64,000 nt of DNA from Antedon mediterranea (Eukaryota; Echinodermata; Crinoidea; Comatulida; Antedonidae). The notes below the pieces were generated by a model, which saw nothing but the letters and a program-made list of their open reading frames with translations, searched no databases and was not told the DNA's origin. Of the stretch, positions 33,201-48,200 are shown one piece after another. The stretch is from NCBI RefSeq assembly GCF_964355755.1, contig NC_092671.1, positions 12,320,501 to 12,384,500 of the forward strand. Reading direction: 5' to 3'. Position 1 is the stretch's first letter, and the number at the start of each line of letters is the position of its first letter. The translations under genes were made by a program, and so were the position numbers.

Positions 33201-36200
33201 GTGGTCCAGAATTGGGACCATGGTCCGAAATGGTCCCACATATCTATCTGTACATTTATTTTGGTAAAGACCTTGTAATTACTTTTTGAGTAATCCTGCT
33301 AACAAACAGACAAACAAACCCAAGCGATCGATTACATATACCTCCTTGGCGGAGGTAAATAACTTGATATGAAGAGAAAGTGATGGAGTAGTACTGGCCA
33401 CATGCGTCTTCCCTTGTTCATTTATTCTGTTTGAAGGATCTATAGCTGTCTTACCTTTCCTAGTTGTTTTGGGTTAAAATTAGGCTGAAAAGGGGTAACA
33501 TGCACCTTAAAGGTAAAGTACATACTGTATCTTTGGTGGTACTATTTAATCATTCAGTGACATCCAATGATGTTACTACTGAATAATATTATTTTACAGT
33601 ACAATAGGTAAGTATCGCTAGATAAATGTTAAGATAGACATAGATAGTCATTCAGCATATTCAACAAAAATTTATACAAATTACTAATTATATGCATCTT
33701 TAAACACTTATAATTTACTTTACGAAAAAGTCATTTGAGATGTTAGAGTATTTATTTATTGTGATACTATATGGTAACGTTTATTAAATAATTATGCACT
33801 TGTCAATTGTATGACCCACTATACGACCCCTGGGAGAGGTGCGTCATGGGTGCGTCATTTACAAATAATTACTGACGCAGGGGTGCGTCAAAAAACCTAG
33901 ATGGTACGTCACATCAATGAACAAGGTGTGTCAATGTCCGTCACTTTACTACCCACCATATCATAAACAACATGGTCACAGTGCGTCAAAATGGGCGCGT
34001 CATGGTCACCTAAAGGTAAGTCACCTTTTTGACGCACGGGTGCGTCATGGTATTCAAAAGTATGACGCACATCGGACAAATGACGCAAGTGCATTAGTTA
34101 TACATACTGTAATGAAAGTATAAATTATTAAATTGTGTATTTTACAGGTGGTCGTGATAAGAGAGGTGGACCAGTAATAACCATCTTGGCAAAACCAAGC
34201 TTAGAACGAGTGCGAGAAGACGACCTAAAAAGACTGCTCAGATACTTAGCCAGTATCCCAAAGTAAGTCAAAGTACTTTATAATCCATGAAACTGTATCA
34301 TCTATCTTTTAGATTGCATTTCAAGGTGAAATCATACTCTGGGGATGAATAATGTTTAAGAATTCTATCTATGACTGTAAGCTTCGTTCATCAGGTATAC
34401 TGAAAATTTCATATGATTAAAAATGTTAAAACCTTCGAGGGGTATTATGTACAAATACATAAGGTGATTAAACAGATAAATCTATTGACATTTAGAACTG
34501 TTCAATAATAGGCTGTTCTGCGGCGGTTTCTAATTCGTTTATTATCAGAACAAATTTTTCGCTTCCTCTTCAAGAACACTAAATACACTTCAGATGTTTC
34601 CTTATAGCTTTTCTTAGAATTCTTTGAGTAATTTTCACACTTTGAAATTAATATATCTACTATATGTTTATAAGTTATTCAAAACGTATTGCAGTAATGT
34701 GTATGACTCGATGGAGTCAATTCAGTGAAGGTACTTTGAACTCATTTAGAGTATGCTTTAATAACGGGTTACTTAAGCTTTGAAGTAACCTAGTTACAAT
34801 AGCGCAAGCATGATGTCCGTTACAGACACATCCCACATTTTATAAATATTGGAAGAACAGTATAGTTTTATGGTTTAATTAAAACCATACAGCAGAATGC
34901 AATGTACTTCCACAATCCAGCCTTCATCAAAATGTTAGATTGTTATTGTAGAAGATGTTCTTGTGAATTTTCTGGTTTAATTTTGTATGTTATGGTTGTA
35001 CTATCCAAAATAAAATAATGATTGAATGAATGTTTTTAATTTTATGTCAGGTAAACTGATATTATACTGTCAGGTGGTTTCCCGAATGATCGTAAAATCA
35101 AAACGGTACTGGGTATGATCAAGTTCAATATTGAATATCGAAACGTGGCAGGCTAAAGGCGCTTGACCTTTGACAAGATCGCCTAAAATTTATAATTTCA
35201 AACTATGATACTTAGTATTGTATATTATGGAATAGCCGCTCCATAATTTTCTTTTCTTCTTTATATCTAAATTAACTCAAAATAAAATATTGAATTAATA
35301 AATATGTTTTTAATTTTATGTCAGGTAAACTGATATTATATTGTCAGTATTTTTTTGTCGTGAGGTGGTTTCCCGAATGATCGTAAAATCAAAACGGTAC
35401 TGGGTATGATCAAGTTCAATATTGAATATCGAAACGTGGCAGGCTAAAGGCGCTTGACCTTTGACAAGATTGCCTAAAATTTATAATTTCAAACTAGGAT
35501 ACTTAGTATTGTATATTCAGGAATAGCCGCTCCATAATTTGCTTTTCTTCTTTATATCTAAATTAACTCAAAACTTTTTATACTAACAATATATATTGAT
35601 GTTAATTTATTAACATCTAAACACTATATTGACATAATTTCATAAATCATCTACGTACAACTCTTCAAAACAAATTTTTTCAATCTTCTATCAACTAAAA
35701 GTCGTGGTTATGTCTCAGGTCCATTCTATAGTAGCTGACAAGAAAGCTATTTGATCATACCCAGTACCAGTTTGATTTTACGATCATTCGAGAAACCATC
35801 TCAAGGCGAAAGGACATTTGAAGGCGATAGCATTTGAACTCAGAATATAGCTTCTATCAACTAAAAGTCGTGGTTATGTCTCAGGTCCATTCTATAGTAG
35901 CTGACAAGAAAGCTATTTGATCATACCCAGTACCAGTTTGATTTTACGATCATTCGAGAAACCATCTCAAGGCGAAAGGACATTTGAAGGCGATAGCATT
36001 TGAACTCAGAATATAGCTTCATAACATTAGGATATTTTCAAGATTATATTCTTGTATTAGGATTTAATCACACGGCCTATGAGATTAGGACACTGACAGG
36101 GACCTATCCCATGGCAAGGAGTTAAAGATTGACTTTGATCTGAACACATGATATTAGCTATACAATTATACTATATTTGATCTGATGTGATTAGATTAAC

Positions 36201-39200
36201 ATAAAAATAAGATTAGGAAATTAACATTATGTTCAATAGGATTTGAAAATGAATTGAAAATATTATCGTGAAAAAGAATAGTACTGTATTATATGGATAT
36301 AACTGTCCTACTTTTTTTCTAACCACACTATCACAAACTATCACATAAAATGAAATACCTTATGATCATCACCATGTGTTTATAATTCAAGTCAAACTTA
36401 ACATTAAATTTAGTCAAACCTAACTTGCCATTACGTGACCATCCTACATTATGTTTTGTTTGCCAATTATACATACATGATGGTGTACTTATTATAAAAT
36501 CGTCGCTGTTTTAACATCATACACACAAAGTGATTGGCTACAGTCACATTGTCTGTGTAACCATGTTGACTGTTTCTACTTAGTCCTGACGAGTACTAGT
36601 TAATTCTGGATACTTTTTTTTCTTCTGCGGCAGATTAACGAGTGTGGATATGTTTCTTAATAATAGCCTCTGTACATGTCTCAAAGGAAACATTTACATT
36701 TAAGTTATTACTGTTGACTACTAAGTGTTTTTTTAAAGAATATTTTAGAGATTTTTAATATAATTTTTTTAGTACTGTAAACTAAGAACTGAATTTGTGC
36801 ATTATATATTTCAGAGCCTGGAGAAATAACTTCTTTTCTCATGTTTAAAGCCTTAATAGCAGATTTGCTAACCTTTCGTTAAGATATTTATTTAATTCAG
36901 CATTATTGCCAAGCATTATAATCTAAAGTATTGAATTCAAGATTGAAGCATACTCTATGTCAGCGCTCCGCAAACTTTTTATTTCAAGCCTAAAATTAAA
37001 TCCAGTTCCTGGGACACAAGATTTTACATTAAATCGTGATCACTAGTATGCATTACTTCTGAAACTTAGCCACACATATTAATGGTGTTTGGTACAGTAC
37101 GATTAGAACATTTTTTGCAAGACCAAACCTCATAAACTCTGACACAATTTGGTAACATCAAACACCATTATCTCAAATTTGTAAGCTGCATATTTATTAA
37201 AATATTAAAGGCATTTTTATTTTTTTCAATTTCTCAAGCTACCCTGTGGCCCTTCAAAAATGTTTTGTGGATTGTTGCTCTACTGTATGTTAATAACATG
37301 AATGCTAGAAATAAAAAAAAAATCATCATGATTTTTAACCATAACCTTCTTATTAAAATGAGAAAGATTCATTCAGTAGGCTTTACATAAAATAGACTAC
37401 TTTAATAGATAAAATTGACATGCCTTCACCACCAACTGATCTAGCTGTTTATAGATACCAATTTACCTATTATCAGATTAAAATAAACGACAGTACACTA
37501 ATAATTATAAGTGGAACCATGGAGATTGCATAGTAAAAGAAAACAATAAAACACTATGATTTTCATTGATCAAAATCACTTAGCTTTTGTTTAATAATAG
37601 CTTGTTCTTTATAGGCATCATAGCTATAATAAGATTTCTATTGAGAATGTGCGCAAACAGCATTGTGTCATTTGTTGCTTGTTCATGCAGCAATGAAGTG
37701 TGCAAGGAGGCCTGATATTGTTGGTAGTAGGTGTTGAAGATTGTTTTGCTATTTGATACACTTTTGAGATCATGTACACTTAATCAATATGTATGCTCAT
37801 GGTCAGTTGCATTTCGTAGTGAAAACAAAAATCTCAATAGCACTTACGATTTCCGAGTTTAAATCAATGTTCTGCAGTATTGCATGCACATTTATCAATG
37901 TGGTGTCGAATTAAAATCACTTGTAATGCATACATTTTCTATGTGAAGTACTTTACAGAATAAATGTCTAATGTGCACAGTAATGTAAAATACAGTCTAT
38001 ACTGTATATGAATCGTATTATATTTGTTTTGCACTTCAATTATTACGTGACATATAAGAATTTATTTTCCCACCAAAATATACATAAAAATACACAAATC
38101 ATTTATATTCTTTTCTAAAAATCTACAAATACAAGTCTATACACGTTCTGTTGAGAAAAAAAATTGGTTTTGTGCCAGCGACGGACAAGTTAGAATTAAT
38201 GTATTGTGATCGTCTAATGAAAAGTAATGGAGAAATTGACTTAGCAGTGACTTAACTAATGTCTTTGCTTAATAGATTTTACTATCAGATGTGAAGACAG
38301 GGTTAGTTAAACGTGATGTCTATGACAAGTCGTTTTCCATATTAGGAATGAATGGAATATCTTTAAATTAATTGAGTAGTGTTTGACTTGTATTTGTTGT
38401 ATGATTGACATGCAGGATGGAAAGATCTAATGAAGTCTCTTAAGTATTTGACATGAATATTAAGCCATTTTATTAGATTACTCTTCTAATTTTAATAATG
38501 CTATCCAGGAAATTGTATCGTATTAATGACGGTAGTTAATATTCTCTATTTTATTTCATTTCAGAAGTCCAGTTTGCATCTTGCTTTAATACCTTACATA
38601 CTAAAGCTCTCCATTTTGAGACAGGTTTTGTAGATTAATGAGAAAAAAGACTGTAATTAAAGGGATTTTAAATTATGTATAAGGTTTTACAACTGATTTG
38701 TGTTTGAAAATTGTCACTTTGTCATGTAGGAAAAAACACATTCTCACCACACAGTACATACTACAGTATGTCATGGTATCCAGTCAAATCATTTGCAACA
38801 ATTAAGACTACTTTTTACTATTTAACTATACTCATATTTATCTCATTATCTGTGACTAAGGCCCTGTTCAGACCCATGGCGTTAGACCGTTTTAGCGTAC
38901 GACGCTAAAAGAATGTGTGTCTGAACAGTTGGGGATTAGCGTACAACGCGTTGTACAACGGTTGTAGCGTTGTAGTGGAAAACGGTTGATAGTACCGTTT
39001 TAGCGTACGACGCTACTGTAAGTCAACGTTGTATCCAATCAGAACGTTTCCTGTTATGACGCGAAACAAGGTTTGACCTAGACTGACATCTTGTATCGTC
39101 AATGTGTGAGATGGATTTCAATAACAAAAAGGCCAGAATAAATAAGGCCTAACTACACTACAAATACAACTGTTACAAAGGCTACAAACTATTATCAACT

Positions 39201-42200
39201 GATTACCATTATATTTTCTAACAAATGACATAAATACATGCACCTTGTATTTAAACATAGGGACTACGATCCCATCCGCTTTTAGGCCTAGCTAGGCCTA
39301 GAGCCATTCATGCATTTCATTCAAGCTAAAAACTAGCCTGGGACATCAAGTCACTCATTCATACAAGGCAGACTAGACTGGACAAGTTTAATGCTGAAAA
39401 CCCCCTAACTCCTAAAAAAATCAGTAAACAAACAAGGGGAGCTGTTTCCCTTTTATTAGCAAGTTAAGGGTTATTTTCAACCGACTGGACCAAAGAATAT
39501 ATAATCTTTGACTGGACTGGATAGACTAATCACAATCATTTTTTTCTTCATCATTACGAGGCCTGCTTTATTTTCGTAACACAAGAGCCTGGGGAAAATG
39601 TTTTTTACTACAAAATAAAAACAATAGAAACAGAAATTTGGCTTTACTATATTTTTCTTAAATAAATGCTGAGGTATGTTTTATTTACGGCAAATTTTGT
39701 CATAATTGTAGGGCTGAGATCTAGGCCTGTATACAGTGGAAATAATGATGAAAACACGTGGGTAAGAGCACATGAATATGCAACTAGAAACAACTTGGAT
39801 GACGTACTTCCGTTGTAACGATAATCGTACGCTATGGGTCTGAACACCTCGTTTTTTTCTCTGCGGTTTGTAACGTGACCTTGATAGTAACGTTGTACGC
39901 TAAAACGGTCTAACGCCATGGGTCTGAACAGGGCCTTTGAATATAGATTTAAAATTGACAGCCAAGTCTAATGTATGAAAGTAATTGTAAACAACTCAAT
40001 ATTACTTGCAGTGGTCAACCGGAAACAAATTATCATAATTGAACGTGGACATATTTAACAGTAAAAGAGACTGAGAGGAAAAAGTCTTAATGTCGGTCAA
40101 TCTAATAACGGAATAAACCTAATTTAAGCTGTACTCTGAAAAAGAAATTTGAGCTAACAAAATATTACAAGTATCTATTCACTGAAGAGACGTACTGTAT
40201 CAAATTTTAAATTGCATATTGTATTGTTTAAGTATGTTACAGTAAGACCTGATTATTATATCAATATGTTAATAAGATAGATCTGTATTACAGAATGATT
40301 TTCATCATTTTTTTTCAGTAGACTTTATGTCATTTAATGTACAATTCATATCCTTTAACAGTAACTGAACATTATGGAATATATAAACATGTTTCCTCCT
40401 TTTGGTTCGGTGTTTAGAAAGAAATACTGTAGAGGATGCTACATACATCATTTTTGTTATTATGGCAAGAATAACAATTTCTAATATCCCAAATTTCTAA
40501 TATAAATGTTTAAAGTATTGGAAGTGTACATTCAGAAATATAGCATGTTAAAATAGCATACAGTACTGTATCTCGTCCCTAGCATTCAACATGTTATTGA
40601 AAAATATTATTGTTCGTAGTAACTGTTTGTCCAGTGCATATACTATAGTACTTAAAATTTTATATAGATACATGAACTAATTTGTGTATTGTACTGTAGA
40701 CGGCATACAGTAGTTATAAATACTGTGAGATACTGTCTGTGATTTTAAAATATGTAGTACTGTATACTCTATGAATTGTATACCCAAGAACCATGATCAT
40801 AATTGAAATACTGGTATACATATAGCATAGTACCAAGACTGGAAAGAATAGTCAGCTCCCTGGGGGAGAATTTCATGCTGTTGCAGCTAAAGTTGTCATA
40901 ACTAGATTATGATTTGACCCTAACCAGCGCCCTGTGGAGTGAAGACAGAAGGGTATTTGTATTGATGGCTTTCATGTTTAAGCTGAAAAATAATTTTCCA
41001 TGTTGTTAAAATAACGCTAGTGCTTATTACACAGGCTTTTTTTTTCTCGAAAACAATTGTGGTGACAAATACACTCATCTTTAATGGTTCATTTGAAATA
41101 CTTCTCACAATCTAAACATAATTTTGTAGAAGAAAGCAACGGAAATTAGATCCCACCAACAACCCCAACAAAAATACCTTAACTAGTATTACCCATTGTT
41201 ACAAATAACGCGGTTAATACCTATCATATTGTAAACAAAAACAAAGTACTTTAAATGCAGTTGTATTCTGCGAAGCTATCAGTATTACCTAATGACCTAT
41301 GATGACCTTTAGTGACCTTCAAAGACATGTCAAATAATCCAATAGAATAGGATAATCGGTATGAACTTGAGTAGATGCTCAAAAAGATCAAAAACCCATT
41401 TTTTTTCTGTCAATATTATAGTACATAAATTCCCTGTGTTCTAAATGTTATTTTTAGTATGTTTCATTATTTTTTTTAATGTTCTTAATTATTATTATTT
41501 ATTCCTAGAATAGGTTTACAATTAACATACTGTAGTATAGATCTATAATACAGTACATGTGAATCCTAGATATAAACACCAAATTGAATGAATAGAAAGA
41601 TATTATACTAGTCAATCTATCCTAGTATGTTGAGAATGAAATCATTTAATTTACAATGACATAACGATTTCCAGAAGATATAATTCCCACATGAATTTGT
41701 ATCCATTGAATGAGAAGCCTTCAGCTGTGAATTGCCACATAGCGTTCTTAAGACTGAAATAATTCTCTCAACGATAAATCAAAATAATGCATTTGTAACA
41801 TTACAGCAGTAGGTTAGTATAGTTATCTCAGTGTACTGTATATCAGTTATCAATTTGATCATCTCTTTAGTTGATGATATATTTACATATAAACCTTAGA
41901 AGGAAAAAAGGGTGGCTCAGTTGGCTCCACACCTAAATTATGAAAATTGGCTTGCAAAAGGATAGGACATTACGTTTAAAGTTCAGCATTTCAGAATCCT
42001 GGATCTGCTATTAAAAAAGAAACAACATTTTCAAAATAGTTTAAATTATAAAGATGTAGCCAATTCAATAATTATTGTATATCTGAAGCACTTTACCAGG
42101 TCTACATTTTCAATTTTCTTTGTTCCTATCAATATATTGAAGCATATTATATTCTTTTTCCTTCACAATCGGTGTCCAACAATATGCTTGGTTGGGACAG

Positions 42201-45200
42201 TTGAGGTGCTGACCGTAGAGAACAAGATACAGCTCATCCCGGTTATATTCTGGAGTTATAGCTCATTTGAAAAAATGATTACAATCTACATTGTGTCCAG
42301 ATTTGTTTATATTTTCTCCACATAACCTATACTTGTACAGGGGCGGATCCAGGATTTAGAAATAGGGGGGGCGTAGCTTTGCGAGCGAAGCGAGCAAACA
42401 TTTGCTGGGGGCCAGGGGGCCGCCAAGGTCCCCCGGTCGGGGTCCAGGGGCCTTCGGCCCCTGGAAATTTTTGCGTTCTAGCGCATTGTAAGTCGTTTAA
42501 AACGATTTACAAACAATTCATAATGTCATTTACCAAACACTCTAAAGCTCGCAAATTACGACATGTGGAACATGCAGCTGATACTTACCTAGGGTACCAA
42601 AGCAAGATAACAACTTGCCTGTACTTTACATCTAAATTTTTACAACGCGACGATGTTTTTCAGCTTTTATATAAGCATAAACTTGTCCTAGCCTAGGCCG
42701 GTATTATTTTCTTACACGCGCGCCGGGTCGATCGCGGTGACTACTTCTTCGCATCCATCATCCATGCAGCTAAAGTAAAATGACGTCACGTTAAAGCGGG
42801 TCGTCACAGAGTCTCATGCATATTAATGAAGCAAACTTGCTGAGAGTGTTTTCCACCACCACGCAACACATGCGACGCGAGATTTATCGAAACTCCGAGC
42901 CATCGACTGACGATCATGTTTTTGACAATTAAAATCACGGCATATTCAACGACCTGGTTTAAACGATCGTTTAAAAATTAGCGGTCCGGCTCGATCATCA
43001 TTACATTATATTTAGTGATTTGAAAAAAACAAAACACCCCTTTTGTCATCGCGATTTGTTTATGAGAATCATCGACGGAAAAGCAAATAAAACACTACAA
43101 GGGTCATGAAATTCTGCATGCAGCATTGTTAATATTTTAATAGTATGTTTTAATAAAATATAGGCATAACGGGATAATTTTCATAGGCACTACAGTCCTA
43201 GCCTTTGTTTTTATTGTATTTAATAAATGGGCGCGTAGTGTAGCACTGACCATGTGACTTCATAAACTCTATTGATCGTCGGAGGTACGTACCGCTACTC
43301 TACAATACGGGAGTGACGATCACAAAGGATGCCGACCTGCTTAGTAAAACGCGACCAAGCTCACCACGTGGCTTTTATCAACTTGCTCCTTTTAGTTTTA
43401 CACTTAACTGTGAATGATCGTTGGTAACTACGCTAGAGATTGATAGTACACAAAGGATGTCGACGTACATGCTTGGTGAAATGCGATCAAGCTGACGATG
43501 TGCTCCGACGTACTATTTTCACTATGACAATGATACGTGTTTTTAAAATCTATTTAATTTAAAAAAAAAAAAAAAAATCTTTAAAAAATAGGGGGGCGTA
43601 CGCCCCCCCCCCAAGCCCCCCCCCCCCCCCTAGATCCGCCACTGTTGTATTAAAACTTAAACTCTGTTTTCCCTAAACTTCATTAATTAATACAGTTGCA
43701 TTTCAAAACAGTATAATCCAGGGGCATGGTTATGTAGAAAATGTATATTCAAAGTAAAGATTAGAATTCTGTGATCACACTGTTAATAAGTCTAGACTTT
43801 ACTATACAAACAATTTATATGATAATACTGTAGTAGTTATGTATGTACATAGATTATTTATAGGTATCTGACATGATCTATAGACTTTGTAGTTGTATTA
43901 ATTAATTAACTGTACACACTGTACGACTGCAGACAACAAATCTGTTTTACATTACATTGTAGTGTATAAGAGAATACGTACTGTAGCTTGTAATAATTGT
44001 TTATACAGGTATATGTCTATATCTTAACAATAAAACCTACATTTGAACTGTCCTATATTAAAAACTACTATACATAAACCCTGTAGTTCTATTCTGAATA
44101 AAAAGACTTGTAAATAATACATTTGTTATAGACTTACTGTAGGGAATTTCACTTTTTGTATGCATTTTGAAGGGTTGTATACCACTTTAAATACATTTGG
44201 TTAAGTGTGAAGGTTAAACAACTTTATATTGTATAAATGATTAACTTCAAAGATTAAAATAACAATTAAGCTGTGAATACTGTATAGCAGATAGTGATAT
44301 ACAATTACTTTGTTTACACAAGCAAGCTATTCTAGAAGGTACAGCCCAAAGGGGTTGTCTATGTTAATAGATTTTGTGCCATATTCAGGTTTTTAAAATA
44401 TTATTGTCATACATCCTGAATTCTCACATGAAAACAAAGCCCATCGTACTGTACTGTATATACTAAATCACCAAAACCCTGATTTGATATCCAAAGAAAT
44501 TGATATAGTAACTGTAAAGTTCCTGATCTTAATTGCCAGAGCAGAATTGCGTCATCCATATTGTTCATTTCCACCCAGATTGCGCTCGGTTAAAAACTAA
44601 CATTAGCTCCCTGATATGGATTAGAGTAAGCTAGTTTGAAATAGGCCATGTTTACTTTTATCAACATGATCAACAAACTGACTTCACATTTTATCCATGG
44701 CATTATCAATTACTTCATTTAATGTGAAGTTTATCTTTTGCTTAAATTGTATGTAGGTCCCTGTTTGAAAGTAGCATGAAATATACTATTGCAGTTGCAT
44801 TAGATTCTCATTTCTGTCTGGTCATTAGCTTGAACCTAACTTTCATCATCATTCATCAACTGGCTTAGGAAACGTGCCGGATCGTTTTGACTTAGCAAAT
44901 GTAGTATACAATAAGATTTATAGCAAACTTGAAGACACACAAGAGGACCATATTGTAAAGATGCATAGTTCATAGCCATTCTTTACATTGGAAGGCTGTA
45001 ATTCTTATTTAACAAATATCATAATTCATGAAGACAACATATGAGTGTATTAAAAGAAAAAGGAGACATGAAATCTGGAGTTTTCTTTTCAAATCTATAA
45101 GATAAATTACTAAACAATTCTAATGTAATTAGTCCACCAAATATACTGCAATTGAATCAGGTCAATAAACTTCATTGTCAAAAATTATATTTCATTTCAT

Positions 45201-48200
45201 TATTTATTAGGTCTATTTAAGTATATACAAAACAAACAAAAAACTGAAATTGGGGAGACCAGGGTCAACCTAAGTGAACTTAATCACTGTAGCTGAGCTG
45301 GTTGACCCAACCCCAAATTATATTTCAATTGCATTTGATTTGTCAAATTGCTTAATGCAATTTCTTATTCACAGATAGGGGTGATGGTTAAGGGTGATGG
45401 AAGGGGCGGGAATTATATGAATGAAAAAAGTACAGTATGTACATTGGAAAAACCAATTAGTGTGTGTATCAATCAATGTACTCAATTTCTTATTAATTAA
45501 ATGGAAAAGCACCAAATTATACCAAAAACATTTTTAGTATAAAACAGGGATTGGAAAAGGGAAATATCCTGTTGTAATAATAATAATTATTAATATGACT
45601 CTTATGGCAGCCCCTGCATCTAGTATCTGCCTCAGACCTGTGGTCAAGGTGGGCACTGGACGAGAGAAGCCCCTGATCAATGTCAGGACCAATCAAGGTG
45701 CTTTAAACAGTCCTGGCTTTGTTTGTATCAAACCTGTTAGTGGCGGTAATTATCGCTGTTGGTTTCGATTGAATAAAATAAAATATTAATAATTAACATT
45801 CATAATTTGGAAATCCTTACCTGCTTTTACTAATTTGTTATTATCTTCTCAGTCCTGTTTATGTATTATAGTTTGATTATTCCAAATCACCAATAGATTA
45901 TTAGAGAGTAACCAGATACAGTTAGACACAGAATGAAGTAGGCTGTATGGAAAACTACAATACTCTCAACATAATGTTGCTAAAGTACAGTTATATTCTT
46001 GACTGTAGTGTCTGTTACCCTTCATTAAAATCCATAGTGCTCATCCTATTTGTATTTTAACACTCAACACATTTTTAGTCCTCCATCTTCTATTGTAATG
46101 AGAAACTTCATCTTATAGCTATGTAATATTCAGCCGTTTCTTTTCCTACATTCTCAGTCAGTTCTTTGTTTATGTCAAAATCACATCTTAAACATTGTTC
46201 ATCAAACTTACACAGACAAATTTGTTGCAAACAAAAAGTTGCCGGAATGAGGAACACTAATGGATTAATGGGAAAGCAACATTTTAAGAATAAATATTCA
46301 TCACTCAAATAAATCTAAGCATATTGTGACTGTGCAAGTCATCAATCTAAAATGTAAAGAAGAAAGCTTTTCAAAAAAATTAAAATGTGTCATCAATTGA
46401 AAAACAAGAAATAAGTTTAAAATAGAAATGTAGGACTGTATTGTTTTAAGCTCCGTCTACACTATCAAACTCGTTGGAACAAAAAAAGTGTGATGTGCCC
46501 AAATACTGTAGTGATATGCCCAAATATGGTAGTAATATGACATCATCATGTCCATATAAAGTTTGACAGTGTAGACAGAGCTTTAGTTTTAAATTTCAAA
46601 TTACAGAAAAAAACTGTCAGATTCAAAATATGATAGAGATGACTCAAATTTGAGCCACTCAAAAAAATTCTTCTTTATTGAATTTGAATACTGATGTATT
46701 TAATAAAAAAAATAAACATTAATTGATGATATTTTGTTTCCTTTGTCATTTTAGACAAGAAGTAAAAGTATTTGGATTTAGCATTGTGATTGATATGCGA
46801 GGTACAACATGGAATTCAGTCAAACCTCTCCTAAAGATTTTACAGGTAAGATAATGAGCATTAACATGACTCATATACAAGTAAGGCTTTAAAAATTAGG
46901 GTTAGAAAGGAATGCAATAAAAAAAAAGAGGAAAAAATGAATTTTAATAAATTCCTATATTAATTATACACAGTTTTTACAGTCGAAAACCTCACACCTA
47001 ACATTAACAATAACTTTAAATGTACTGTACCTACCTTGTTTAATGTTTAAATATAATTAATTATCTCAATCTTTTATTTACTGAGTTTCCAAGAATTTTG
47101 TGTCATTATATTTTGTTATAATATGGTTTTTTTCTTTTTTTTAAAAAATAAATTGGATATCCATTCATTATATTGATAATTAGCTAATTTCCATGTATAA
47201 TATTTTAAAATATACCAACACTCACTGCACATATACGATTTTCTTATATACTTTTTAAATTAAGGCTAGCCTCTTCCCTTAGAAATAAATATTTTTGTTC
47301 AAATTGTGAAAAATTAGATTTTGGTATATTTGGAAAATTGTTCTATTATATATTATTTACCCAAAAAACTGTCATTATCTTCGAGGCTACTCTGTCGCCT
47401 CTAATCAATTTATAAAGTGTATCTTTGATTAAATGGGATATCTATGTTGATGATGATGTTGTCTCCATTTAGTATACCTTCTTAATAAAACGGATTCAGT
47501 ACTGTACATACTTTTGAGTAAGCAATGACTCACTGGTCTTAACAATCAACAATTGGTTTTAATTAAGTGATGAGAGCATGTACAAGACGCTAGTTTATTT
47601 ATAAACAAGAACACACAGCAGACAATAAAATGATGCACGTTACCACTAGACTAGTCCATATGGCTTGTTTCTGAATCATCATGTCGTTTAGAACAACTAA
47701 ATCATTTATTTTTTCATTGCACATTGTTATAATACTCTTTTCATCTGTTACTGGTTAATCGCGCATTTCTATATATCATCACTGACTTTTGTCCCATCTC
47801 TCATTGTCAATCATAGATTGAAAAGTTAAATTACAAAACTGAACACACTTCAATCCAACTAAAAAATAATTGTTTTCCAATTAACCAATAAAATATATTG
47901 CATTGTGTCAAGATTCATTAAATATACTAATTATGTTATGCTGTAAGGTGATTGGTGGACCTTACTGGTATCTACAGTATACCGTACTATAGATTCTTTA
48001 TATGTATATTATTTCATAATGTTATTTTTATATTTTAAAGTTTTAATATTTATTTGTTCGATGTAAATTACAAATGTCAGACTGAGATACAGTAGGTACA
48101 ATGTTGAAGTACTTCATCAGTGCTGATAACCTTTTATACTACGCACATGGGGATCCATATTTTTTTAATGAGGGAGCAGTATTAGATATTAATAGTCTGT

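Larger units (their letters stand above)
30780..33357. mobile_element. Outer composite repeat region
   Basis: TACCTCCGCC near 30797 and GGCGGAGGTA near 33348 face each other at the two ends, with AAACAGACAAACAAACCCAA just inside the right end. Another element (31206-33137) is contained within. Assignment as one unit is tentative. Confidence 0.4.
34263..46754 (+). other. Trio intron 3
   Basis: 12.5 kb containing the foldback block at 35.0-36.0 kb, the 1.08-kb TIR element, the hAT-like element, a short retro-like insert and M1 copy 3. The remaining stretches show nothing recognisable. Confidence 0.7.

Noticed and set aside
34980-36020. CRISPR-like or satellite array
   Set aside because: Only two copies of each unit, with inverted shared segments; this is a rearranged foldback element in an animal intron.
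39647-39919. 90-codon minus-strand open frame
   Set aside because: Lies within the right end of the 1.08-kb transposon and runs into its terminal repeat; no known protein features.
41905-41930. GGGTGGCTCAGTTGG as a tRNA or SINE head
   Set aside because: An A-box-like word without a convincing B-box or body downstream.
42379-42696. 105-codon open frame with a glycine/proline-rich start
   Set aside because: Begins in the G-rich end of the hAT-like element; composition reflects repeat sequence.
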